A stretch of 64,000 nt of DNA from positions 744,001-808,000 of the forward strand of contig NZ_CP025118.1 of the NCBI RefSeq assembly GCF_002831665.1. The letters run 5' to 3'. The position numbers and the translations under genes were made by a program. Origin of the DNA: Lacinutrix sp. Bg11-31. GTDB taxonomy: Bacteria; Bacteroidota; Bacteroidia; Flavobacteriales; Flavobacteriaceae. Of this stretch, positions 1 to 9,156 are shown in pieces; position 1 is the first letter of the stretch; every line of letters begins with the position of its first letter. The notes beneath the pieces were generated by a model. That model had not been told where the DNA came from and searched no databases. It worked only from the letters and a program-made list of their open reading frames with translations.

Positions 1-2
1 AC

Positions 3-389
3 GCTAGAACTTTAGATCGCGCTTTCGATTCTAGACATAAATTAATTAGCGATTCTATTGTAAAACGTCCGGATAATCGTTCGTCTTGGTGGTCTTTAAA
101 AGATATGCAAGATTACTTGAAATATGCAGAAAACCAAAGTGAAGAATTGGGTTACACAATGGATGGCATACGTGTTTATTTAGGTGCTTATCCAGATGAA
201 GAAGTAGATTCTAAAAGAACTGTAGGTTACACCACAATGTTTATGGTTCCAACTTCTAGTGAAATAGAACAAGTACACCAAAAAGGAGGATCTGCAGTAG
301 ATGCTAAAGATGGAGGAGATGTTCCAGGTGGTGATCCATTAAACGATGGAAGTGCCGGAAATCCACCAAGTGCTAATTATCCTCAATAA
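3..389 (+). CDS. 3' end of a protein of unknown function (start outside window)
   Basis: The frame is already open at the left edge and runs to a TAA at 387-389. The 34 codons before the first visible Met (105) also read as ordinary protein, so that Met is probably internal and the gene starts upstream. The visible 128 residues look soluble, with no membrane segment, and end in a Gly/Asp/Pro-rich low-complexity tail containing GGDVPGGDPLNDG. I do not recognise the family. The stop is only 8 bases before the next gene on the same strand, which suggests co-transcription with the membrane proteins and the histidine kinase that follow. Confidence 0.7.
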   Translation, partial: ARTLDRAFDSRHKLISDSIVKRPDNRSSWWSLKDMQDYLKYAENQSEELGYTMDGIRVYLGAYPDEEVDSKRTVGYTTMFMVPTSSEIEQVHQKGGSAVDAKDGGDVPGGDPLNDGSAGNPPSANYPQ

Positions 390-397
390 ATATTTTT

Positions 398-1108
398 TTG
401 GAAGAATTTTTAAAAGATAATTATATTTTAATAACACGAGGTGTTGAAATTTTAGCAGCTGTTACTGGCTTATTATTCTATAAAAAGTATAAAAATACAG
501 CTGCTACTTATTTCATATGGTTTTTAGTGTATATAACTATATGTGATTTTTTATGTGGTTATACTTATTATGTTAAGAATATTGGTTTTCTAAATTTTTT
601 AGGTGGTACTTTATTTGAAAAAAATTATTGGTTGTCCACGCTATATTGGAAGATTGGAGCCGTATTGTTTTTTACCTTCTATTATTATAAAATACTAAAG
701 ACGAAACAAAGCAAGTTGTTTCTTAAATATACAGGCTACTCTTTTCTGTTATTTTCTTTAATATATATTATTGTGCATTTTCAAGAATATTTTATACGTT
801 CTTTTCCTATAATAAGCGTGTTAGGAGCTTTAATTATTAGTATTTGTGTTGTTCTATATTATATTGAAGTATTACAGTCTGAAAAAATTTTAAGTTTCTA
901 TAAATCGTTAAATTTTTATATAAGTACTGCAATATTTATTTGGTGGTTAATTATAACACCATTAGTTTTTTATAGTTTGTATTTTACTAAAGCAGATTGG
1001 AATTTTGTAATACTAAAATGGCAAATTTATCTATTCGCAAACATTTTTATGTACACTACATTTACCATAGGTTTAATAGTTTCTAAACCACAAAGTAGTG
1101 TATCATAG
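398..1108 (+). CDS. Seven-TM membrane protein of unknown function, first paralogue
   Basis: This 236-residue protein is almost entirely hydrophobic, with about seven predicted membrane helices near residues 13-27, 37-57, 82-101, 111-128, 136-159, 172-194 and 210-229. No ATG fits, so a TTG start at 398 is used. It ends in a distinctive block, FANIFMYTTF followed by GLIVSKPQ, which recurs in the next gene and in a third fragment after that. With the downstream gene and a histidine kinase it forms a co-directional group, so a sensory or membrane-partner role for the kinase is plausible but inferred. I do not know a named family for it. Confidence 0.7.
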   Translation: MEEFLKDNYILITRGVEILAAVTGLLFYKKYKNTAATYFIWFLVYITICDFLCGYTYYVKNIGFLNFLGGTLFEKNYWLSTLYWKIGAVLFFTFYYYKILKTKQSKLFLKYTGYSFLLFSLIYIIVHFQEYFIRSFPIISVLGALIISICVVLYYIEVLQSEKILSFYKSLNFYISTAIFIWWLIITPLVFYSLYFTKADWNFVILKWQIYLFANIFMYTTFTIGLIVSKPQSSVS

Positions 1109-1148
1109 ATTTTAAGCGTATTTTGCAGCACTACAAATTTTAATAGAA

Positions 1149-1850
1149 TTGCTAGAATTTATTACAAAATATTTTAATCACATAAGCTATGTCTTTGAGC
1201 TTTTAGCAATGCTAACAGGTATTTTCTGTTTTAATAAATACAAAAACACTTCAACTAGAATTTTTATTTTTTTTTTAATTTATGTGGTTTTTGTAGATTT
1301 TACAGGTGCAACATATTTCTACGATATTAATTTTAAACCAACGGCATACTTAAGAAGTATAGGGTTTAATAGTAAACCTTGGTACAATCTGTTATGGCTA
1401 TTTGGGAGTATGCTATTTGTAATGTATTATATTTATAACGTACTACATAAAAAATATAACAAGATACTAATACTAGCTGTTACAGTTATATTTACTACTC
1501 TTATGCTTGGTCATTTTTTTATATATCCTCAAGTGTTTTTTAAAACGCATAGTTCATACTACCAATTAGTAGGTGCATTTACTTTATTAATAGGATGTGC
1601 TATTTACTTTATTGAGTTTATTAATTCAGAATCGATTACCTATGCTTTAAGAACCTATAGTTTTTATGCATTAAGCGCAGTTTTAATTTGGTGGCTTATT
1701 GTTACACCAATTTTACTTTTTGAGGCATATAATACTATCTCAGATATTGATTTTGTTAATTTAAAGAGACGCATTTTTGTTTTTGCAAATATGTTTATGT
1801 ACGGTATGTTTGCATTTGGACTTGTTATTTCTAAACCTCAAAGAGATTAA
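1149..1850 (+). CDS. Seven-TM membrane protein of unknown function, second paralogue
   Basis: A 233-residue multi-spanning membrane protein, clearly related to its upstream neighbour. Both share the early motif FxKYKNT, a late IWWLI..TP helix and the C-terminal FANMFMYGMF / SKPQ block. The start is again TTG (1149), 40 bases after the previous stop. The pair is best explained as a tandem duplication. Function is unknown. Position immediately upstream of a histidine kinase gene suggests, by inference only, a signalling-associated membrane component. Confidence 0.7.
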   Translation: MLEFITKYFNHISYVFELLAMLTGIFCFNKYKNTSTRIFIFFLIYVVFVDFTGATYFYDINFKPTAYLRSIGFNSKPWYNLLWLFGSMLFVMYYIYNVLHKKYNKILILAVTVIFTTLMLGHFFIYPQVFFKTHSSYYQLVGAFTLLIGCAIYFIEFINSESITYALRTYSFYALSAVLIWWLIVTPILLFEAYNTISDIDFVNLKRRIFVFANMFMYGMFAFGLVISKPQRD

Positions 1851-1977
1851 TAATAATGAAAATGATATGGATTTTGTTTACTTGAATAGAAGTTTAATGT
1901 TTGCTTCAAATATTTTTATGTATACTTGTTTTGCTATTGAACTAATTATTTATAAACCACAACAAAAAAATGAATAA
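1851..1977 (+). pseudogene. C-terminal stub of a third 7-TM paralogue
   Basis: Directly after the stop of the second paralogue, in another frame, the sequence encodes NDMDFVYLNRSLMFASNIFM and then a tail ending in YKPQQKNE. This lines up with the last 35 or so residues of the two complete copies (DFVNLKRRIFVFANMFMY and similar). Only this C-terminal piece remains; the other 200 residues of a third copy are missing. An open frame extends from 1777 through it, but its first part is a shadow of the second paralogue. The stub overlaps the histidine kinase start (1970) by 8 bases and may be translated only as an accident. Confidence 0.7.
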
Positions 1978-2791
1978 TCGCTTAATTTATATATTTCAAG
2001 AACCAATGGTTTCGACTGCTGCAGAACGCTATTTATTAATCTACATGATTGGTGTTTTGGTAATAGTAACAGCTTTAGTTATTTTATTCTTTATTGTTTT
2101 TCAGAAAAGGAAAAACAAACTGCTAATCGATAAAATTAAGCAACAACAAGCTTTTGAAGAGGAATTAAGTAATGCGCAAACCGAAATACAAGAGCAAACT
2201 TTAAAGAATATTGGTTGGGAATTACACGATAATGTAGGTCAATTACTAGCAGCAGCCAGTATGCAAATGAACATACTAAAAACACAAGTTAGTGATGAAG
2301 TAAAGGAAAACTTTACTGAAGCCGCAAGTACTGTAAAACAGAGTTTAAAGGAAGTTAGGATGCTATCTCGATCTCTAAATAACGAAGTGGTTTTAAATAT
2401 TGGGTTTGAACAGTCTATTGAAAATGAGTTAAATAGACTTAAGAAATTAAAGTTTGCAACAGCAGAGTTACATGTTAAAGGAGAGATTGTTCCTTTTAAA
2501 AACACAAAACATGAAATTATTATTTTTAGAATACTTCAAGAATTCTTTTCGAACACCGTAAAATACTCTCAAGCTAAAAATCTATTAGTTAAATTAAATT
2601 ATTTAGAAGATAAGCTTATTATAGTAGCAAGCGACGATGGAAAAGGTTTCGATATGGAAACAGTACAAAAAGGTTCTGGTTTATTAAATATGAAAAGTAG
2701 AGCAAAACTTATTAATACACAATATAATCTTACATCAAAGATTGGTGAAGGTGTAATATTGGAATTAAAGTATCCTTATAAGCACGAATAA
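1970..2791 (+). CDS. Sensor histidine kinase, HisKA_3/NarL type
   Basis: This 273-residue kinase has one N-terminal membrane helix (about 22-44), a short coiled linker, a dimerisation domain with the phospho-acceptor His86 in WELHDNVGQ, and a C-terminal HATPase domain with an N-box NTVKYSQA, a G1 box DDGKGF and a G2 region GSGLLNMKSRA. The WELHDNVGQ form is typical of HisKA_3 (NarX/NreB-like) kinases, which normally pair with LuxR/NarL-type response regulators. No response regulator is next to it: the next gene downstream is a convergent aldehyde dehydrogenase. The partner may lie upstream of the window or elsewhere. It follows the paralogous 7-TM genes on the same strand. Confidence 0.9.
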   Translation: MNNRLIYIFQEPMVSTAAERYLLIYMIGVLVIVTALVILFFIVFQKRKNKLLIDKIKQQQAFEEELSNAQTEIQEQTLKNIGWELHDNVGQLLAAASMQMNILKTQVSDEVKENFTEAASTVKQSLKEVRMLSRSLNNEVVLNIGFEQSIENELNRLKKLKFATAELHVKGEIVPFKNTKHEIIIFRILQEFFSNTVKYSQAKNLLVKLNYLEDKLIIVASDDGKGFDMETVQKGSGLLNMKSRAKLINTQYNLTSKIGEGVILELKYPYKHE

Positions 2792-2810
2792 AAATAATAT
2801 ATTCTTTCAA

Positions 2811-4181
2811 TTACAACCATTTTAAAATCTTTTTCACCTTCTTTAATTTCCCTGTATAAGGTGCATAACGCACCGGTAAATCTAACCAGTTTCCTTTTTT
2901 AACAACTGCTTTTTGGTGAGAGAAAGTATTGAAAGATAGTTTACCATGGTAAGCTCCAATTCCGCTGTTTCCTGTACCACCAAAAGGCAATCTATGATTT
3001 GCAAAATGAATTACAGTATCATTAATACAACCGCCTCCAAAAGAAAATTGCTCTATAATTTTTCTAGCTTTCGCTGAATTTGTGCTAAAAACATAAAGCG
3101 ACAATGGTTTTTCGTATTTAGAAATTATGGTTTCAATTTCATCTTCATTTTTATAAGAAATAACAGGTAGAATTGGACCGAATATTTCATCTTTCATCAC
3201 TTCACTATCTAAGTTTGGTTCATCTATAAGAGTAGGAGAGATGTACAATGTTTCAGCATCTGTTTGTCCTCCAATAATGCAGTTTTCATTGGTAAGCATT
3301 TTGTTTAAACGCTCAAAATTTTTATGGTTTACAATACGACAAAAATCTTCTGATGCTTTTGGGTTATTAGTATAAGCTTTGTCAATTTCAATTTGCATGG
3401 CTTTGTAAAAAACTTCTTTTTTACTTTGGGCAATTAATATATAATCTGGAGCAATACAGGTTTGTCCTGCATTTAAAAATTTACCCCAAACAATACGTTT
3501 GGCAGTTAATTTAATGTTAGCTGTTTCGTCTATAATACATGGGTTTTTTCCGCCTAATTCTAAAGTTAATGGCGTTAAAAATTGTGCGGCAGCTTTAGCT
3601 ACAATTTTACCAACATTTACACTTCCTGTAAAGAAAATATAATCCCAACGTTGTGCTAATAGTTCTGTGGAAACACCAACACCTCCTTCTACAACACTAA
3701 CATGTTCGGGTTTAAAAACGGTTTCTATAATTTTTTTTAATAAAGCAGAAGTATTTGGAGTAAGTTCACTCGGTTTTAAAACAACGGTATTTCCAGCAGC
3801 AATGGCAGCAACCATTGGAGCAATTGCTAATTGGTAAGGATAGTTCCACGGTGCAATAATTAGGGCTTGTCCATAAGGTTCAGAATACAATCTATCGGTA
3901 GATGGAAAGTTCATTAAAGCAGGTAAAACGCGTTTAGGTTTAGACCATTTAGTAATGTTTTTAATCATTAAATCTAAATCTGAAAGTACAACTACAGTTT
4001 CTGTTAAAACAGACTCGAAAGCTGGCTTTTTAAAGTCTTTGGCTAAAGCTTCTATAATATCGTTTTCACGTTTTATAAGTTCAACTTTTAAGCGTTTTAA
4101 AGCTTGCTTTCTAAAGTCAACAGATTTTGTTTCTCCAGTTTTAAAGTAGTCTTTTTGAGATTGTAATAATTCAGGGATCAT
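2811..4181 (-). CDS. NAD(P)-dependent aldehyde dehydrogenase, ALDH3-like
   Basis: At 456 residues this is the short, ALDH3-type form of aldehyde dehydrogenase, which oxidises aldehydes to acids with NAD(P). The Rossmann fold region shows APWNYP near 110-115. The general base Glu208 lies in LTLELGGKNP and the catalytic Cys242 in LNAGQTCIAPDY. The C-terminus carries the usual PFGGTGNSGIGAYHG loop of ALDH3 enzymes. The substrate cannot be read from sequence; fatty or aromatic aldehydes are common for the family. It is convergent with the histidine kinase gene (19-base gap) and probably monocistronic. Confidence 0.93.
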   Translation of the reverse strand: MIPELLQSQKDYFKTGETKSVDFRKQALKRLKVELIKRENDIIEALAKDFKKPAFESVLTETVVVLSDLDLMIKNITKWSKPKRVLPALMNFPSTDRLYSEPYGQALIIAPWNYPYQLAIAPMVAAIAAGNTVVLKPSELTPNTSALLKKIIETVFKPEHVSVVEGGVGVSTELLAQRWDYIFFTGSVNVGKIVAKAAAQFLTPLTLELGGKNPCIIDETANIKLTAKRIVWGKFLNAGQTCIAPDYILIAQSKKEVFYKAMQIEIDKAYTNNPKASEDFCRIVNHKNFERLNKMLTNENCIIGGQTDAETLYISPTLIDEPNLDSEVMKDEIFGPILPVISYKNEDEIETIISKYEKPLSLYVFSTNSAKARKIIEQFSFGGGCINDTVIHFANHRLPFGGTGNSGIGAYHGKLSFNTFSHQKAVVKKGNWLDLPVRYAPYTGKLKKVKKILKWL

Positions 4182-4262
4182 ACTAAATAGATTAGAAAGT
4201 AAAGTTACGAAACTTTATTAGTAATCATTGTCTTACTTAAAAGCATCAGTCTAAATGGCTTT

Positions 4263-4970
4263 TTATTTTAAGCAGGCATCCCAAATAGGATCTTTAGGTA
4301 AAGGCGCAGTAATATTTAGTTCTACATTAGAAACAGGATGAATAAATTTAATATTTCTAGCGTGTAAACTTATACTAGCATCTTTATTACTACGATCGAA
4401 ACCATATTTTAAATCTCCTTTAATAGGCGAACCAATACTGGACAGTTGTACACGAATTTGATGATGTCTGCCAGTTTCAAGATTAACTTCAAGTAAGAAG
4501 TAATTGTCTAAAGCCTTTATTGTTTTATAATGTAAAATAGCCTTTTTACTATCGGGAACTTCATTAATATGCGCTCTAGATTTATTGTTTTTAGGATTCT
4601 TTATAAGCCAATGTGTTAAAGAATCTGCCTCTTTTTTAGGTTGGTTTTTTACTAAAGCCCAATACGTTTTAGATATATCTTTAGAAACAAATAATTTATT
4701 TAAACGTGGTAAAGCTTTGCTGGTTTTAGCAAATATTACCAAGCCAGTAGTAGGTCTATCAAGCCTATGTACTGTGCCTAAATAAACGTTTCCAGGCTTA
4801 TTGTATTTCTCAGCAATATATTCCTTTACAACATCGCTTAAAGGTTTATCTCCAGTTTTATCACCTTGTACAATATCACCAGCACGTTTATTAACTACAA
4901 TAATGTGATTGTCCTCGTAAATAACCTGAAGATTGTCTTTTGTAGAAATAATTTTAGATTTTTGGATCAC
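4263..4970 (-). CDS. RluA-family RNA pseudouridine synthase
   Basis: A 235-residue pseudouridine synthase that isomerises uridine in rRNA or tRNA. The catalytic Asp71 sits in the signature HRLDRPTTG. The family's later motif is seen in LETGRHHQIRVQLSSIG. There is no N-terminal S4 domain, so it is a compact RluA-type enzyme; the exact target base is not predictable. The only in-frame start near the N-terminus is a GTG at 4970, which lies at the edge of the inserted four-helix-bundle cassette upstream. The original ATG may have been displaced by that insertion. Confidence 0.9.
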   Translation of the reverse strand: MIQKSKIISTKDNLQVIYEDNHIIVVNKRAGDIVQGDKTGDKPLSDVVKEYIAEKYNKPGNVYLGTVHRLDRPTTGLVIFAKTSKALPRLNKLFVSKDISKTYWALVKNQPKKEADSLTHWLIKNPKNNKSRAHINEVPDSKKAILHYKTIKALDNYFLLEVNLETGRHHQIRVQLSSIGSPIKGDLKYGFDRSNKDASISLHARNIKFIHPVSNVELNITAPLPKDPIWDACLK

Positions 4971-4977
4971 TAGATAG

Positions 4978-5485
4978 TTAGATTTTTAGATTTATTTGAG
5001 AGTAGATTTAAACTTAGAGGTCATTTTTATTATTGATTCTAAACTTTTTAAAAGAGGATCTAATTCTTCATGAGTTATAAAATTTAAATCTGGAGCAATT
5101 AATAATTGTGTTTCAACTTCGTAAGCAGAACCTAAAGTTATTTGAAGAAATCGCGAGAAATCTTTATTAGATTGTCTTGAAGAACCTTCCGCAATATTTG
5201 ATGGTATTGAAACAGAAGCTCTTCTAAGTTGATTTGTTAAACCAAATTTTTCAGATTCAGGAAATTTAGAAGTAATAGCATAAATCTCAGAACAAAATAA
5301 TCGGCTTTTCTTCCAGAATTCTAAACCTTTAAATCTATGCATTTATTTATTTGATTAGTTCGGTTGCTCGATTATTGGGTTAGTTCAATTTTTAAAAACC
5401 AACTAAAGTATACCTATAAAATAAACTAGTTTTATTTAGTATTAATTCGAGTAAGTTCTAAAGATCGAGAAATCGAAAAATCTAA
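4978..5485. mobile_element. Cassette with terminal inverted repeats carrying a four-helix-bundle gene
   Basis: A 16-base sequence, TTAGATTTTTAGATTT (4978-4993), recurs inverted at 5470-5485 with one mismatch (as TTAGATTTTTCGATTT on the other strand). The two arms enclose the four-helix-bundle gene and little else, and the left arm overlaps its stop codon. The unit sits between rluA-family and panB genes. S23/four-helix-bundle genes are known to be dispersed in bacterial genomes and in 23S rRNA intervening sequences, so a mobile-like unit is plausible. No target-site duplication was clear. Confidence 0.45.
4992..5342 (-). CDS. Four-helix bundle protein (S23/IVP family)
   Basis: This 116-residue all-helical protein has the hallmarks of the four-helix bundle family (TIGR02436), first seen in 23S rRNA intervening sequences: an N-terminal LEFWKKSRLF, the central LRRASVSIPSNIAEGSSR motif, and FLQITLGSAYEVETQL. 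The molecular function is not established; a role in RNA or DNA binding of mobile sequences has been suggested. The gene sits between 16-base inverted repeats and separates rluA and panB, so it looks like an insertion. A 150-base non-coding stretch lies upstream of its start. Confidence 0.9.
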   Translation of the reverse strand: MHRFKGLEFWKKSRLFCSEIYAITSKFPESEKFGLTNQLRRASVSIPSNIAEGSSRQSNKDFSRFLQITLGSAYEVETQLLIAPDLNFITHEELDPLLKSLESIIKMTSKFKSTLK

Positions 5486-5496
5486 TTAATCCAATC

Positions 5497-6315
5497 TTAA
5501 TACTGCTCCTCATCATTAGGGAAATCACCACTCTTAACATCTGCACCATATTGTGTAAAGGCATTGGTCATTTCTTCATATAAATTCATGTAACGTCTTA
5601 AAAACCGTGGATTAAACTCATGTGTCATGCCAACCATATCATGTGTAACTAAAACTTGGCCATCAACTCCATTTCCAGCTCCAATTCCAATTACAGGAAT
5701 AGAAACACTTTCGGCAACTTCTTGTGCTAATTTCGCAGGAATTTTTTCTAGAACAATACCAAAACATCCTGCCTTTTCTAGCATTAAGGCATCTTCTTTA
5801 AGTTGTATAGCTTCTTCTTCCTCTTTAGCACGAACAGTATAAGTACCAAATTTATAAATAGATTGTGGTGTTAAACCTAAATGTCCCATAACCGGAATTC
5901 CAGCTTGTAAAATACGCTTTATAGAGTCTTTAACTTCTTTACCTCCTTCCATTTTTACAGCATGTCCTCCAGATTCTTTCATAATTCTAATGGCAGAACG
6001 TAGCGCTTCTTTAGGGTCACTTTGGTAGCTACCAAAAGGCAAATCTACAACAATAAGTGAGCGCTCAATAGCACGAACCACTGAAGACGCATGATAAATC
6101 ATCTGGTCTAAAGTAATAGGTAATGTTGTTTCGTGTCCAGCCATAACATTACTGGCAGAATCTCCAACTAGAATAACATCTATTCCTGCACCATCAACAA
6201 TTTTTGCCATGGTATAATCGTATGCAGTAAGCATAGAGATTTTTTCTCCACGCTTTTTCATATCGACTAGCGATTTTACAGTGACTCTTTTATATTCTTT
6301 TTTTGCTACAGACAT
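5497..6315 (-). CDS. panB: 3-methyl-2-oxobutanoate hydroxymethyltransferase
   Basis: PanB catalyses the first committed step of pantothenate synthesis, transferring a hydroxymethyl group from methylene-tetrahydrofolate to alpha-ketoisovalerate to give ketopantoate. The 272-residue length is normal. Family motifs visible are MLTAYDY near the N-terminus, [17 protein letters not shown] (metal-binding Asp), [23 protein letters not shown] and IGIGAG. The start ATG is at 6315. No other pan genes are adjacent. It is transcribed on the same strand as its neighbours and probably has its own promoter in the 105-base gap upstream. Confidence 0.97.
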   Translation of the reverse strand: MSVAKKEYKRVTVKSLVDMKKRGEKISMLTAYDYTMAKIVDGAGIDVILVGDSASNVMAGHETTLPITLDQMIYHASSVVRAIERSLIVVDLPFGSYQSDPKEALRSAIRIMKESGGHAVKMEGGKEVKDSIKRILQAGIPVMGHLGLTPQSIYKFGTYTVRAKEEEEAIQLKEDALMLEKAGCFGIVLEKIPAKLAQEVAESVSIPVIGIGAGNGVDGQVLVTHDMVGMTHEFNPRFLRRYMNLYEEMTNAFTQYGADVKSGDFPNDEEQY

Positions 6316-6420
6316 TTATTTTAAATTAAGATAGATTGTAAAAATACTAAAATTACTATAGATAGCACGATTTTTATTTAATACTGAAAAACAATAGATT
6401 GCAAATAAATGATGTAAATT

Positions 6421-7596
6421 CTAGCACAAATTGTAAAAATCGACACTTACAATTTTTCCGTTTTTAAAGGTGAAATTATAACCACCAGAATCTGTATGTA
6501 TACTATAAACATGTGGTTGGTTAATTCCTGCAAATACATAGTGTGCATACTTTGTAATAAAGTATCTTTCTGTAGTATGGTGTGTTATTATATGGTGATC
6601 ACTAATCTTCAGACTGTTTTTAGCGTTAATAAATAGAGTAACTATGTTTGCTAAGTTCTCTTCTTTATTTACAGACAATACCATATTTGGATACGTGTAA
6701 AAAGTTTCACTATAAAAAACACCACATTCGTCGGTAAGTAAATCTATTTTGGTAGGTGCTCCATAGATTTTAGTGACATCGCTAAGCTTTACAAAATGTT
6801 TTTTAACGTTTATGCCTTCAATTAAATAATCGGTATTTTCTATAAAAGCTTCTCTTTCTTGATACGTTTTTGTAGAAGCTAATCCTTTAACTAAAATGAG
6901 TTTAGTTTCAATTTCGTTAATTAGAACAGAGTCTTTTAGTTGTTTTGCGACGTCGTAGTATAAATTATAAGCGTCTACTAAATTCTCTTTACCACCATTC
7001 CAAGCTAATTGTACAAGGCGTTCTGCTATTCTTTTTCTGTTGGTAATGTCTTCATATTCAAACCCATTAAAGGTCTTTTTTAACACATTAAAATCGGGTC
7101 TTTCTCCTAAAAATTTTCTTTGTACAAAACGACTGTTCGATATGCAAACCCAATGGTCTATATTTACAGGAACATATTTTACAGCAACAGCTTTACCTGT
7201 AGTTAAAATTGCTTTTATTTCACTGTTTGTTGTTGGCTTATTTCTAGCACGAAGATTAGCAACCAAGACAAAAAGGTGATGACTTCCATAGTATTTATCG
7301 CGACTTAAAATAGGATTGTCTATATCTAAAGATTCTGTTGTATTGTATGTGTGTTTTTTAGATAAAAACGTATTGTTTACGTAACCAGTATCATTATTAT
7401 CAGCCTTTACTAAAAACCAACCTTTAGTATATCTGATAACTATTTCAACTTTAGCATTTGTTTTAAAATAACCTAAAATCGTACTATTTGTTGTAGCGTC
7501 CTTATACAAACGTGCATCTGTATTAAGGTACATTTTGTCTTGTGCTGTGCTAAATGTTAGAAACAGCAATGCAAATAGTAAACAGTTAAGCCTCAT
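6421..7596 (-). CDS. Exported protein with two bacterial SH3 domains
   Basis: A 391-residue protein with an N-terminal signal peptide (hydrophobic to about residue 18, ending STAQ). Two SH3b-like domains follow: the first about 20-85 (ARLYKDATTNSTILGYFKTN, then GWFLVKADNNDTGYV), the second about 108-170 (ANLRARNKPTTNSEIKAIL, then HWVCISNS). The C-terminal 200 residues include a helical stretch and a beta-rich region, unassigned. Such domains usually bind cell wall or ligands in the periplasm. It ends 16 bases before the sdaA stop on the same strand. Substrate and role are unknown. Confidence 0.75.
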   Translation of the reverse strand: MRLNCLLFALLFLTFSTAQDKMYLNTDARLYKDATTNSTILGYFKTNAKVEIVIRYTKGWFLVKADNNDTGYVNNTFLSKKHTYNTTESLDIDNPILSRDKYYGSHHLFVLVANLRARNKPTTNSEIKAILTTGKAVAVKYVPVNIDHWVCISNSRFVQRKFLGERPDFNVLKKTFNGFEYEDITNRKRIAERLVQLAWNGGKENLVDAYNLYYDVAKQLKDSVLINEIETKLILVKGLASTKTYQEREAFIENTDYLIEGINVKKHFVKLSDVTKIYGAPTKIDLLTDECGVFYSETFYTYPNMVLSVNKEENLANIVTLFINAKNSLKISDHHIITHHTTERYFITKYAHYVFAGINQPHVYSIHTDSGGYNFTFKNGKIVSVDFYNLC

Positions 7597-7612
7597 GAAA
7601 ATGTTTTAATAA

Positions 7613-9037
7613 TTAACAATCTGCCATATTAACGCGCACTGCCAAGCCACCTTCACTAGTCTCTTTGTACTTATTATTCATGTCCTTTGCAGTTTCCCAC
7701 ATGGTTTCAACAACTTTATCTAATGGTACTTTTGCGTTTTTAGGATCAGTATCTAATGCTAATTCGGCAGCATTTATGGCTTTAATAGCACCCATTGCAT
7801 TACGTTCTATACAAGGAATTTGCACTAATCCACCAATAGGATCGCAGGTTAAACCTAAGTGATGTTCCATTGCAATTTCTGCGGCAATCATAACTTGTTC
7901 TGGAGAGCCACCAAGTAGCTCTGTTAAAGCAGCAGCTGCCATAGCAGAGCTTACACCTATTTCGGCCTGACAACCACCCATTGCGGCAGAGATAGTGGCA
8001 CCTTTTTTAAAGATACTTCCTATTTCTCCGGCAACTAATAAAAATTGTTTAATGTGTTTAAAATCTGCTTCATGATTTTCTATTACCATATAGTACATTA
8101 AAACCGAAGGAATAACACCAGCACTACCATTAGTTGGAGCAGTAACCACACGACCAAGCGATGCGTTTACTTCGTTTACAGATAAGGCAAAGCAGCTTAC
8201 CCATTTTAATATTTGTCTAAATTTAACCTCACTTTGTCTTATAGATTGTAACCAATCTTGAGAAGTAATATAAGGCATTTCAATATTCAATTTTTTATGA
8301 ATATCAAATGCACGACGCCTTACATTTAGTCCACCAGGTAAAGTACCTTCGGTATGGCAGCCAGTAAACATACAGTCTAACATGGTTTGCCAGATACGCT
8401 GTAACTCGAAATCTATAGTTTTATCATCTCTAAGAGACCTTTCATTTTCTAAAACAATTTCAGAAATCATTTTATTTTCACTCTTACAAAAAGCTAATAA
8501 TTCTGTTGCTTTATCTACAGGAAAAGGAAATTCGCTTTTAAGTTCTTTATTCTCTGCATCGACGGTACGTTCTTCTTTTATAACAAATCCACCACCAATA
8601 GAGTAGAAGGTAGATTGGTGTATTTCGGTATTCATGCTAAACGCAGTAAAAGTAATGGCGTTAGAATGAAATGGAAGAAAGACCTTGTTAAATACAATTT
8701 CAGATTGCATGTTAAAGTCAATTATTTTTTCATTTCCTAAAACAATTTTTTCAGTGTTTGTTATAGATGCTATAATTATGTCTATCGTTTCGGTAGGAAT
8801 ATATTCAGGATCACTACCACTTAAGCCTAACATAACAGCCAAATCAGTAGCATGTCCTTTTCCGGTTAGGGATAACGAGCCATATAAATCTACTTGAATT
8901 CTGGTAACATCATTAAAAACGTTGTCTTCTTTTAATTCGTGTAACCATCTTTCGGCTGCACGCCAAGGCCCTAAAGTGTGAGAACTCGATGGTCCAACAC
9001 CAATTTTAAGCATATCGAAAACAGAAATACATTCCAT
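7613..9037 (-). CDS. sdaA: L-serine ammonia-lyase (iron-sulfur, single chain)
   Basis: Single-chain L-serine dehydratase of 474 residues, deaminating L-serine to pyruvate and ammonia with an oxygen-sensitive [4Fe-4S] cluster. The N-terminal beta domain begins with [20 protein letters not shown]. The C-terminal alpha domain shows [14 protein letters not shown] and the cluster cysteines in [16 protein letters not shown] and IPCIERN. It contrasts with the two-subunit SdaAA/SdaAB form of Gram-positives. A TATATTTG box (minus strand, 9062-9069) lies about 25 bases upstream of the ATG. Confidence 0.96.
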   Translation of the reverse strand: MECISVFDMLKIGVGPSSSHTLGPWRAAERWLHELKEDNVFNDVTRIQVDLYGSLSLTGKGHATDLAVMLGLSGSDPEYIPTETIDIIIASITNTEKIVLGNEKIIDFNMQSEIVFNKVFLPFHSNAITFTAFSMNTEIHQSTFYSIGGGFVIKEERTVDAENKELKSEFPFPVDKATELLAFCKSENKMISEIVLENERSLRDDKTIDFELQRIWQTMLDCMFTGCHTEGTLPGGLNVRRRAFDIHKKLNIEMPYITSQDWLQSIRQSEVKFRQILKWVSCFALSVNEVNASLGRVVTAPTNGSAGVIPSVLMYYMVIENHEADFKHIKQFLLVAGEIGSIFKKGATISAAMGGCQAEIGVSSAMAAAALTELLGGSPEQVMIAAEIAMEHHLGLTCDPIGGLVQIPCIERNAMGAIKAINAAELALDTDPKNAKVPLDKVVETMWETAKDMNNKYKETSEGGLAVRVNMADC

Positions 9038-9061
9038 AATTACTATATCGTTTTAGTACAA

Positions 9062-9069
9062 CAAATATA
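9062..9069 (-). promoter_or_regulatory. Putative -7 box of sdaA promoter
   Basis: Read on the minus strand this is TATATTTG, an exact match to the Bacteroidota -7 consensus TAnnTTTG, 25 bases upstream of the sdaA start. No convincing TTG was seen at the expected -33 distance, so only the -7 box is claimed. Confidence 0.35.
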
Positions 9070-9092
9070 GCTTTTTGTTTATGTATTAAGCA

Positions 9093-9130
9093 TAAAAAAA
9101 CAGCTCAGATTTTAATAATCAAAGCTGTTT
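9093..9130 (-). terminator. Rho-independent terminator of the lipoprotein gene
   Basis: On the minus strand AAACAGCT pairs with AGCTGTTT, followed by a run of T residues, 30-60 bases after the stop of the 9157-9660 gene. It separates that transcript from sdaA. Confidence 0.65.
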
Positions 9131-9156
9131 GTATTTATTTTAGAATGAAGATTATA

